A stretch of DNA of 29,728 bases, taken from NCBI RefSeq assembly GCF_001039355.2, contig NW_019774958.1, positions 292,646 through 322,373 of the forward strand, in the 5' to 3' direction. The position numbers and the translations under genes are program-made. A model generated the notes under the pieces. It searched no databases, had not been told where the DNA came from, and worked only from the letters and a program-made list of their open reading frames with translations. Of the stretch, positions 1 to 10,072 are shown piece by piece. This DNA comes from Lingula anatina (Eukaryota > Brachiopoda > Lingulata > Lingulida > Lingulidae). The first letter of the stretch is position 1, and the number at the start of each line of letters is the position of its first letter.

Positions 1-2274
1 CAAATTCTCGGGTGCCCTTCTCCTTGGCAGAAAGTGCGGCACAGGTCCACAGGCATATGATGACCAAGCGCTTGTTAAAGGACTTATTTGGTTAATGTTG
101 TAAACTCCTGCTTTAGAAGGTTGCCGATAGCTTGGAAGGACCTTGTAAGGCCTGACAAATGCCAAGTCCTTGGAGCTCCATGGTATTTTTCCATGCGCGT
201 ATCCCTGTGTACTTGACATGTTCGCATGGGTGACCGAGTTTTGGTTAATTTTTGTGTGCGGCAATTCGGTATACGGCCAATATTGAATTCTGTTTGAAGG
301 GCATGGAACAACGTTTATTCGTGGAAGCCGACGATCTTGTTTTTCTACCCAATGTCCCTTTGAATCCAAAACCTCAGAATTGACTGAAGAATATCTTGAA
401 CTTTGTTGTGGCATATTCCGTTCCCGTATTTTCTGCTGCGCTATACCATTGCTCTGGAAGAGGTGTGTCACTTGCTGCTGGTTAGCATTCTGCTTCTGTG
501 TATCTGGCCTGCAATAGAACACAAGTTATTTACGTAAATGACCCACAAACAACATTCATTTATTCATCTGATGTACAATCGGCACTTAAATTACTAATAC
601 TCCCTTTACACTGGACGGCGTCCTCTCTGCGTCCTTTCTGCGACCATAAAATTGCCATCGCTGTGGTCGTAATAAGGACGCACAAGCATTGATTTGGTTT
701 TAGAATGAATGCTCAATGATCGGCCAGTTGTCGGCACGTAAAGTATTATTTTGTTTTTTTACTCTCAAACGGGGCCGTATTGCTGGACGTAGAAAGGACG
801 CCGTCCAGTGTAAAGGGGGCTTAAATAGAATTACCTAACCCTTTTTCTAGGTGAATATGTATAGGCTTCTAAATTTGAAAATACTGACATACCCTCTGAC
901 TGCTTCCACTAAAATCTTCTCAATGCGTGCCGCATGGTCAAGGGCCTGTTGCCTGTGGATCACGTTGGCGGCATAGTTAAGATGCCATCGGAGCTGATTT
1001 TTGAACGTGAGCACGTTGTGGAGGAAGAGCGGGCCCTCTGCGTGTATTCCAGTAGACGTCAACACGTCCTCGACTTCCAGGTTGACGAAGCAGGTATTTA
1101 GGATCTTGTCCAAGTTGCCGATGTTAGACAGTGTAAAATAGTTGGGGTTGCGCCCTCCATCTTTCTGACTATCAGCTACCTTTCTCAAGTAGTCATCCCT
1201 GTTCCATACCTTGTCACCGATACGAAGCAATGTCATGTGGTCGTTTGAGACCAGAGCCGAGTGGATCCTTTGACTGTTCTTTCGTGCGAACCCCCAGAAA
1301 GTCCCCCGTTTGGGTACCTTGAGGGTGGTGTCCACTGTCAATACCATATACCCAAGATGCTGGGGTTCCAAAGGAGGCTTGCAGAAATGGCGCATGTTCA
1401 CTGGATGAAGGGTTGGCATTAAAAGTGACTTTTTCTCGTTTGGTTGGATTATGTCCCGAAGTGATAACGCAGCGGCGGCGGTAAGGGCACCATGAACGGT
1501 AGTCCTCTCGCGCTTGCACTTGGCAAGCAGGGTCTCAGTATCAGTTTTAGAGAGGTTGAAAGCAACCATTCGTGTTTGGGATTTGACCGCTGGATTCTCT
1601 GTCACTAACGCCGGGTACCGCTCTAGGAAAAGGTTCTTGCCCGGCAGATAGTTCTTTTTAGCCATCCCGACTAATTTGAATACGTCCATGCAACGAAACA
1701 CAGAGTCTCTTGGTGGAAGCTGATGTTTCATTGACAGGAGGAGCGGGAGTGGAGTCCAGTCGTCAATTTGTTTATTGGACATGGAGCAATCTGTCATCTC
1801 TACAAACTCCTGCAGAAGCCTAGCCACTGAAACCCCATCAGCAATGCTGTGATGGAAGGCGAAAAGCAGTGCCACCCTCTCATCATCATTGTCACTGCTA
1901 TCCTTGGTGTTTGGGTTTGTTAGTCTTAAAAGTTTCACCCTCCACAAAGGTCCAGCTTCAGTGTTAAATTTTGTGCCTAAAAGCTCTTCATTGACAGCTT
2001 GCCAATCGTCAGTAGTGAAAACTTCAAAGTCAATTGAGTTCGTTTGCATCGGTTGAAATTGACGAGAATCGCCAGTGGAGTTAATCTTCATACGCAAAAG
2101 TGGGTGTCTTTTCTGTAAATTAAGAAGGACGTTCCTGACATCGTCCCCCTCCAGCATCCCTGACACTTTCAACATCAGCGAACACGTGAAGATGTAGTTG
2201 CCCACTGACTGGTGGGCATCCATGATGTCCTCGAATGTGCTAAGCGCTCGTCCACCATCTTCAGCAAGCGCCAT
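1..2274 (-). CDS. Condensation-domain/PapA-type acyltransferase-like protein, two exons, 3' partial
   Basis: Exon 1 runs 2274 to 893 (460 codons plus 2 nt). Its ATG sits in a good Kozak context (ATCAAGATGG). Seen in the protein: RHPLL at residues 56-60, the HHSIADG active-site motif (HHxxxDG) at 141-147, TTVHGALTAAAAL at 258-270 and NYFTLSNIGNLD at 379-389. This is the order of blocks in the chloramphenicol-acetyltransferase-like fold shared by condensation domains, alcohol acetyltransferases and PapA enzymes. The family transfers an acyl group from a thioester (CoA or carrier protein) to an alcohol or amine; the second His of HHxxxDG is the catalytic base. The substrate here is unknown. The exon ends at a donor AGAGG|GTATGT (892-891) and joins in phase 2 to exon 2 (508 to beyond 1), whose acceptor reads TTGTGTTCTATTGCAG. 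Exon 2 is open for 169 codons to the window edge, and is rich in Q, N, S, P and basic residues with no recognised domain. Without splicing the frame stops at 847, giving a 475-residue form that still contains the whole fold. The protein is therefore at least 630 residues if spliced. No signal peptide is evident. The family call is firm; the tail is an inference from splice signals and phase. Confidence 0.85.
602..817. mobile_element. MITE with 23-bp terminal inverted repeats, inside acyltransferase intron 1
   Basis: Positions 602-624 begin CCCTTTACACTGGACGG. Positions 795-817 are the exact reverse complement over 23 bp, and the similarity continues with mismatches toward the interior (CTGCGTCC against CTACGTCC). 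The 216-bp element has no coding capacity, so it is a non-autonomous DNA transposon. A TTAA lies near each end (588-591 and 820-823) but not directly next to the inverted repeats, so the target-site duplication is unsettled. It lies within the 384-bp intron between 893 and 508 and makes up more than half of it. Confidence 0.7.
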
Positions 2275-2365
2275 CTTGATTCCCTAGCTGCTGGTCCCGC
2301 AAGATATCATGTAAAAAATTCGAAGCAACCTAGAAAATAATTGATATTGGTTGAAATGTATAGTT

Positions 2366-2375
2366 TTTTATATAT
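2366..2375 (-). promoter_or_regulatory. Candidate TATA box of the acyltransferase gene
   Basis: On the minus strand the bases read ATATATAAAA, about 92 nt upstream of the acyltransferase ATG at 2274. The position would allow a 5' UTR of about 60 nt. The surroundings are AT-rich, so a chance match is possible. Confidence 0.3.
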
Positions 2376-5300
2376 GATCAAGAATGAGATATTGATTTTA
2401 TCAGAGCAAGGGTAAAAAGGATTGACTTTTCAAGCAAGAATTGCAATATCATTGCGCATGAAAATGGCCTTCAAATTTGAAAAACTGATTGCAATTTTTT
2501 TCACAAATGAATAACAAAGGCGCTCTGTCGAACAAGTAGGGCATATTTTACAAAAAATGTAAGCGAGGAAAATGAAAGCAACTTATAAAATGTAACGATA
2601 AGATGTTCGGCGTGGAATTTTCTTTGCGGCAAAAAAGCTCAGTATGAATGTCTTAAGTTAATCATGTCTTTGATACATTTACCGTTAAGACCAACTTCCC
2701 TTCCATTGAAAGTACTGTATACAAACTTCTTTCATATCAACTTGAACTGTAGAATGTTGACCTATTCCATCTGCCAACATTTCTCAAGCTTATGCAGATT
2801 ATCATTGTTATTATTGTGCATCTAGCTCTATGTACCGTGATATTTTACAAAACAATTTGTCGAGAGATTTCTTTTAAATTATCGAAATGAAATAGTGACA
2901 TAAGTCGCGACGTAACATTGTTCACGCCGTGCGTTAAACAGCATCGGGGTTTTGAAACGGTTATGATATAGGCCATGCATGACGTTTGAAGAATTGCAAT
3001 ACAATTTCTGAAGAGTTTTATAGTAACTGCTTACTTTGTCCCAAAAAGGTAGACACGGTCGCCATCTTAAACCTAAATATGTCCTTTAAATTACTACCAA
3101 ATTCTGACAAACCGTTTGTCTTTACAAGGAGATACTTAGATTGTCACAGGACATGTTTTAAAAGTAGAAACAAAAAAAGTTATCCATACACAAGAACGGA
3201 CCCAGGGTTTTCATCGTGGGCAAAAGTCGATTAAAAATCCCACCTTAAAAGGGAGTTTGTTTTTTTCCTAAAAAAGTGAAATATGATTTATTCGAGAGGC
3301 TTCCGCTCAGTCCTCCGCACGCACTTTGAAGCCAACCCTAGTCTGAATGCTCGCACAGCATGGTGATGCATTTCTTGTTTCTTCGCTGTATTATGGCTAT
3401 CGCACCGACCTGTTTTTCATATGAATTAGCTTTAATTTAAAGCTTAGAATAACCGCTGTTTGACAGTGTATTGGTATACAAAACTACAATTTAATTCAAA
3501 TCAAACACAAATTATGCTCCAATTCCGCATCTTGTTTTGTGCCGAGAGAGCATAAACGTGGAAATTATTACCAAAGGCCATTGACTGGAATTTTTATGTT
3601 CTGTTCCTCCTGCTCCACTTCCTCTCTGTATCCTTTTGCTAAGAAAATGATATTTGAAATAAAATATGTTAGAGTGTGAAGTATTTTCCAGTTGTGCATT
3701 TTTTTCATTCCCTTTGGGGAGGGCGCTGTGCAGAATCCGCCATTTTGTACTATGGCAAAGGAGGACCGGATCACCGATATATCTATACTGTGCACAACAT
3801 GGTAGCATACTAAAAGGCTTCCAGCTTTGTAACTATTACAAGTAGTATGGTATTTGTAAGTCTCCTATACAAGAACAATTCTTACGCTCAGATTATTTCA
3901 GATATAAAATTGCACCAACGCTGGAAATACCTGTATGTCAAAAAGAAAACCCTCAGTCTGTCTGGACGTCCAGAGGAGCCATTTTATTCCCAGCTTGACA
4001 CTGCTAGCCCATTGAAGCCACTGAAAGACCGGCTTCACGCACGCCTGCTCTCTAACATGCACCGTTATCGAGCCCCATTGTGCCGTACATATTTTAGATA
4101 TCATTTACAAATTGTGCACTTCTAAAATAAGTAAATATTCAAAGCTATGTGGTTTTCTTCTCTTATTTTTATGATAAGGGGCTTCCACTACGCGATTCCA
4201 TGGCAACCACGATGAATTATAGGCGTGTTCAATTCATGATGATATTTTTAGAAATGGAAAGATACTTGCGGTATTTAAATGGTGAAAACATCATTTGTAT
4301 CTGCAAATGAATTAGTAACGGTGTTAATTATTCAGACCACTAGCTGTATACTGATAACGTGCGTATAACGTACAAATTATGTGTGAACTTCTAAAGTTGA
4401 AGAAAACAAAAAGTCCTTGGAGACCAGTATGAAGATCCTTCCAGTGGATGTTTGGTTTTGAAAGCACTTTAAGTATTTCATTACGGAGTTTAATGTCCAA
4501 TGGCAAAATATTTATTTTTCAAACATTGCTGCCATATATCTCAAAATATAACTTTCTTGCTTGCATTTGACGTATGGCAGGGAACAAATCGACAATGACT
4601 ACACACCTTTTTTTGTCCAAATAAAAGTTTTTGTTTCCAAACAATCCGTAATTTTAGATGACAATCCTTATGCGAAGAAGAAATTTAAAGTAGAAAACGT
4701 CAAATAATTTGGAAACTTTTAATCAATATTTCTCCCAGAGATGCATATCCACTGATATACGGTAACCCGATAAAACTTCAAAGGGAAATGTGTCTTGCGT
4801 CAGTCAGGACTCCCCTGTTTTAAATCTGCGTGGCAATGCATTACAAAACTTTCGAGACACGTTTAGCGTCAACAGGTGTTGGATAAGTGACACAGCTTTG
4901 TCGCACCGATCTCGTGCCCATTGTCTGTCCTCACGCACGTTGGACAGATCACGCGAGAAACAGACGGCTCAGTCACCGATACCACGCTGTCGTGACTCCC
5001 TCTCGAAATATGATCGACCCCTTTCCAGTGTCGAGATTTTATAAAATGCCCATTATTTTGAGAGAAAGATTTTGATAAAATAGCCGCTGTCTTTTGATGA
5101 AATGTCGCGCTTTTTCGACAAAATGGGATTCGATCAAGCATGTAAAAATTTCCAAAGATAAAAAAAGACGAATGATACATGTAAGGTATAGAAACTTATT
5201 ATCAGATGAGAAAAACATCATATTTGTTTACGCTTTTTGTTGATTATTCTAAAATGTCATTGTGACAAGTTTTGGTGCATTCTATACTCGCTACTTTTCA

Positions 5301-5874
5301 CTGATAACTACTTTGAAATTTGAAAACAAAAAGCGATTTTTAATTTTTTTTCACATCTTGATTGCCTTTATTGACCTTATTATCTTTTAAAATCAACAAA
5401 TTTTACCTTATGTGTTAATTTAAAATCGGTCTTGTTCTCAGTTATCTGTTAAAACAGCCCACAAAAATTAATATAATGATATTGTAAGTGTGGGAAAGAG
5501 GCTAGAAATCCGCAAAAATAGTAGTAAAATGAATTAATGATATGGCAGTTATAAAAATTAGCTTGGATTGCGCAAATGAGGATATAAGCAACAAACAAAG
5601 AGTTGATGGGAACTCTGAGACTAAGGTTGCAAATAATTTCTTTTTAAAGATCAAACAAACTGGTTTTCATTGCGGTGTTACAGGAACGCTTCTTTCTCCT
5701 CTACTTGTTGAAATAATACCTAGTTAAAACATCCCTTATCCCCCCTTCAGGGCAATGCTGGAGTAATGCAATCATACTTAGTTTGATTACGCAGAAAAAA
5801 AATCTTTCTTGCTATTTGACCCTCAATAAAGCTTTGTATTTTACATTGTGTCAATTATATTGATCTTCCTTTAG

Positions 5875-6065
5875 AGAAAAAGTACGGGAATGCATTTGTA
5901 CACAAAGGCAACTGTGGCATTGTTTTGGTACTGGATGCGAGGACAGAGGCGCTCGCATTCCGCACTGCGTTCATTCGCACACTCGATTACACGGGAAGAA
6001 AGGCAAACGTAGAGCACTTCAGAAAATACACATCCACAAGATTTTCAGGGAGAAATCCGTGCCAG
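5875..6065 (+). CDS. Orphan exon candidate of an unknown gene
   Basis: A strong acceptor (TATTGATCTTCCTTTAG) ends at 5874 and a good donor (CAG|GTCAGA) begins at 6066. Between them one frame is open: 2 nt of a split codon, then 63 codons from KKYGNAF to GRNPCQ. The stretch is richer in G and C than its flanks. The frame also stays open a short way into the upstream intron, and the reverse strand has a partly open frame, so the coding strand is not certain. I do not recognise the protein. No partner exon of matching phase was found nearby. Confidence 0.25.
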
Positions 6066-8969
6066 GTCAGATGGGGTCAATGATGATGATGATAATTGAG
6101 AAAAACAAATCTCGCCAGGATTTTCAACGCATTTTTTAAATCAAAGTTTTCAGTTTAGGCTGAAAATCTACTTTGATATTCGATACATTATTCTTCAACA
6201 TATTACCTAGTTATTATCAATTTAATCTCTTTTATGTTATAACTCTTCTGATGAAAAAAAGTTGCAGAGCAGCTGCACGGATTGGGTTGTAAACAAGGTC
6301 TTGCACTCTATGCGCTATTGTATTTAGACGGAATACCGCAGTAAAGATGCTACCACACCAGATCACGCGGGTCAATGTTTTATAGGGACATTAAGCCGCC
6401 GATTTTAATGTCTCTACCCAGGCGTATAGTAAAGGCCACTTAAAGAAACCAAGTTGAATCAAGATAAAGCACGGTTCTAGCAAGAAAAATAACATCTTTA
6501 ACACGCGAATTATCACCAAAGTTATTCGCATTGTTTTGTAAATATCTGATGGAAAGCACGAGTAGCGTGGAATTCAACCAAAAAGAAAATCTTAATGGCC
6601 TTGAGGTTGTACTTTATCTTGTCATAATCAATAAAATCTATCGAATTACTTCAGCTTTTTTTATAAACTGCATTTTGCGCAGCGCATAGTGGGAATCTTT
6701 TTTGAACTTATTATCTTGCTTGAAAAAATCTTTTTTTATTATTTCTTTTTGCGTAGTTATTGATTGTAAGAAAATGAAATATTAAGTAAGAAAATCATGC
6801 CAACCTTTAAGGGACATATACAACGCTGTTGTTACCACTAAATATATACATGCATGCCTGTTTGGGGTGGTGATTTACTGTTCATAAAATATGAGGCGTC
6901 AGATAACATTATACATTATAAATATTATACAGTCCCAAAGCAGTATCTATAAGACATAATCACACAATATATAATTAAAGGAAATATACTAAGAGACACA
7001 ATTAAAAGATACATCATCCATTGAATATATATTAACTTGCCTACCTTCAAGTTGGTATTCTTCTTTTATTGGACCTTCTCGTGGGCTGTGTTGTGATCTG
7101 ACACTTGCACCGAGTCCCCTATGTTCATGCTATTAAAAGGAGGCCAAATCAGGAGACCCCGCCCCCTGTCATTACGCCGTCAAAGCGCATGGTATTCCTT
7201 GGTTCATATATTTTGACAGCCAGGGCTATTTTGATATCACTTTGTATCTGCAACAGTGCTTTCCTGACATCAATCTTTTGCATCATCAGACCATGATCAA
7301 TAAAACGACAGCTCCGATCTTACCTTGGTAGCGCTTATTTTCTACTCCGACACGTGGGACAGCTGGAAAGAAAAAACAGGAACTACTCGGAAGGGCTTCA
7401 TGTTTAAGTTTATTCGTGTGTCCTGTACTTGATATTTACCCTGATATCACTATATTTTCATTATGGCTCGATTCCCAGCATTGTTCATTTAGAATAATTT
7501 ATCATTTAACGACTATAAATTTCTCTTTTCTTTTGTTTTAAAATTTATTGAGTAATAATAAATCTAGAAAAAAGTTAATCGTTTTTTTAAGGAGACTAAG
7601 TGATTTTTACCCTGGGCGTGATGTTCGACCCTTCATCCTTTATCCATTAATCACCATTATACAAGAGACAATCAAAACAACTGCACCTTATCAATATATG
7701 TTTGGGTTTAACAACTAGATAATTTTCCCATTTCCATTATTCGAATGGCCAAATACTCACTTTTTTTTCATATGCGATAATTGGAAAACATATAAAAGAA
7801 AAAGAACGACAGTGAGGATATTTCTTTACAAATAAGAAAACAGTATAGAATAAGAAAAAAAATTACCGTTACTCTTTTGCTATTTTATTAAACATATTAT
7901 TTCATTTTGAAAAAAATATTTAGAATTAAATTGAATGACTTTTTTCAAATGGCGCACAAAATCTCCGAATGTTATACTTTGCTAACATCTATGCACTTAC
8001 TTTTAATACGAGATCATAATTATCTGTATAAATATTCAATTTGACTCCTTCGTCTGAAGTAGTGAGTTTACTTTTTTGCGTAATGCGTAAATGTTCAGAC
8101 ACTTTGTTTTTGGAAGTAATCACTGATAAAAATTAATTCAGGATGAAAAATCCCCCATATTGCCTTAGGACATACTTAAACTATTACTGTTTATGAAGAA
8201 TCCCTTCTTGTGAAGAATGATGAATGTGTTTCCGTCATATCCAACTCCACCTACGCGTGATCAAAAACCCCACAAGCATCAGACTGAAAAGAGGTCAATC
8301 AGTGCACTTTCGGTGTTCATCCCTCGTGCACCGTTACTCCCGACACGATGAAGTATGTGAGTCGGGAAAAACATCGAAAGAGACCACAATAACGAAGACA
8401 ATTAAGATATAGGGGATACTTGTGATATCCAGTGCGAGGCGGGGAGGGCTGGGTGGGGTACAGAGAGCACTGCCACCCCCACCCCCCTTAATTATCCTTC
8501 CATAGAATGAAATAAGTCGTGAATGAAATGTGAAAGACATTATGCTGGTTTTTATGCCTTGAAAACATAATTAAGGTGATATATAGTGACAATTATTTGT
8601 GCCAGCTTCTTAATATATAAATGGGTCAAATTTCACATGCATAAATATTAGAGGTACGGTACGAGTAATTGATGCGGAAGACTCAATAACGTAATTTAGG
8701 CGGAAAGAGAAAATTACGTCACAGTCTAGGATAATATTCACAGTAAATATCTATAGCCCAACAGATTTATGGCAATCAAAATTAATCAAAATTAAAATTA
8801 ATTGCCAAATAAAAACTATTATTTTTATGAACTTAGGAATCAATTGTGCTCCTTTTTACCCTCAGTTTCAATCTATTTGGGATATATTCAGATGGTGGTA
8901 ATTTTTACAACATACATGTACTAATCAATATTAATGTTTTTCGGGATTTATCAGCTATGTATTTATGTA

Positions 8970-9011
8970 AACTAATTATAGCATTTGTACAACTAATTAT
9001 AGCATTTTTGT
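8970..9011. repeat. 21-bp tandem duplication
   Basis: AACTAATTATAGCATTTGTAC at 8970-8990 is repeated directly at 8991-9011 with changes only near the end. It is a simple local slippage or duplication product. Confidence 0.7.
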
Positions 9012-9389
9012 AAATTATTAATTTATTCTTTTATTTATTTATTGTTGCAAGAAGGGCAGTTGACCGGGTATCATTATCATTACCGAAGTACATGGACCAT
9101 GTTTATAAAAACGGGATGAATAAAATCAACATTCCAATGTTTGATAGGACATCAGACTTTGAGGGGAGTTCAGTCATCATGCAAACCATGTGACAAAAGT
9201 GTCAAGTCAGTGAAGATCAGTGTCAAAACAGGCTTGTAAAACGATACAGACATTGTGCAACACTTGTTGACCGCAATACAAGCACCATCAACTACATGTA
9301 TCAAATGATAAGGAGGTATTTTATAACTCACCAAATTATGAGAGTGACGATAATGATTTTGTTTTGGAGACAGTCGAACGCGTTGGGTT

Positions 9390-9517
9390 GCCCAAAACAA
9401 CTACGCCCATGGATTTGTATTTCTGCAGCATCAAAACAAATCCATGGGCGTAGTTGTTTTGGGCGTAGTTGCCCAAAACAACTACGCCCATGGATTTGTT
9501 TTGATGCTGCAGAAATA
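9390..9517. repeat. Nested palindrome: 47-bp arms, 6-bp loop, plus a third copy of one arm segment
   Basis: Call A the 28-bp segment starting GCCCAAAACAACTACG and S the 19-bp segment TATTTCTGCAGCATCAAAA. The order is A (9390-9417), S (9418-9436), A reverse complement (9437-9464), GTAGTT (9465-9470), A (9471-9498), S reverse complement (9499-9517). All copies are exact. The block S-A' / A-S' is a perfect 100-bp hairpin, and A-S-A' at the left is a second, alternative hairpin. This creates mirror-image open frames on both strands that are not genes. The layout is that expected from template switching during replication. Confidence 0.95.
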
Positions 9518-10072
9518 GAAAGCACCCCCTTTTTTTTCAGAAAAGGGATTTTGATGATTGTTCTTGTATTATGAATATGATATGCATATCTTTCCTTACA
9601 AAATGGTAATTGCGTGTCCAAGTTTCCAGCTGCAAACAGTTATAACAGAGGAAGCCAGGGATTAGCTATATTCATTTACTTATTGCTAAAAAGCCTTTAC
9701 CATTACCTCGACATAAAAGAGATGTACAACTTATCAGTCGACTAGTACCCCGGTGCAATGATTGATAAAAGACGAAAACCTTAATCTGCTGACTAATGTT
9801 TAGGCTATTATGCCCTGTCTTTTTTTTTAACTGCACCGACGTATTTTTTACTTTAATGTACACTCCAAGTGAATGCTTTCCTGCTTGCTTTCTAAGTGCA
9901 CCAGATTTGAAGTGCAGAAAACGCTTACAATGTCCATAGTTTAAAGAGCTTGGTGACATAAATGTAGCTGTCTGGTTGAGTCAAGTGCACAGCTAACACA
10001 TTCAAAGTCCAAATGATTTCACTCAAATTGTAAAAGAAATTTACAGTGCCACTGCAAGGCATCACTAAAATA

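Larger units (their letters stand above)
2275..10072. other. Intergenic region, about 7.8 kb, no recognised gene
   Basis: The sequence is AT-rich with many homopolymer runs and stops in all frames. Short ORFs (about 2986-3234, 3847-4125, 4790-5180, 5542-5727, 7105-7296, 8224-8412) show no recognisable domain and often overlap ORFs of equal length on other frames. The parts I consider worth separate mention are an orphan exon candidate at 5875-6065, a tandem 21-bp duplication at 8970-9011 and the palindrome at 9390-9517. AATAAA-type signals for the minus strand cluster at 9018-9045 and could serve the TGF-beta gene upstream of them. Confidence 0.6.

Noticed and set aside
4790-5180. Slightly GC-richer patch with overlapping ORFs in three frames
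   Set aside because: No frame stands out, there are no good splice sites at the edges and no domain is recognised.
6387-6412. Stem GACATTAA...TTAATGTC, considered as a structured RNA
   Set aside because: Eight base pairs with a short loop is common by chance in AT-rich DNA and matches no RNA family I know.
7030-7310. Overlapping plus- and minus-strand frames (minus: QKIDVRKALLQIQSD... and IGDSVQVSDHNTAHE...)
   Set aside because: The two minus-strand frames are offset and broken by stops, the plus strand has a similar ORF, and nothing matches a known family. Left as possible relic only.
9296-9621. Two opposite-strand ORFs of 92 and 97 codons
   Set aside because: Both are created by the palindrome, which reads the same on each strand (SAASKQIHGRSCFG on both). 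They are structural artefacts.
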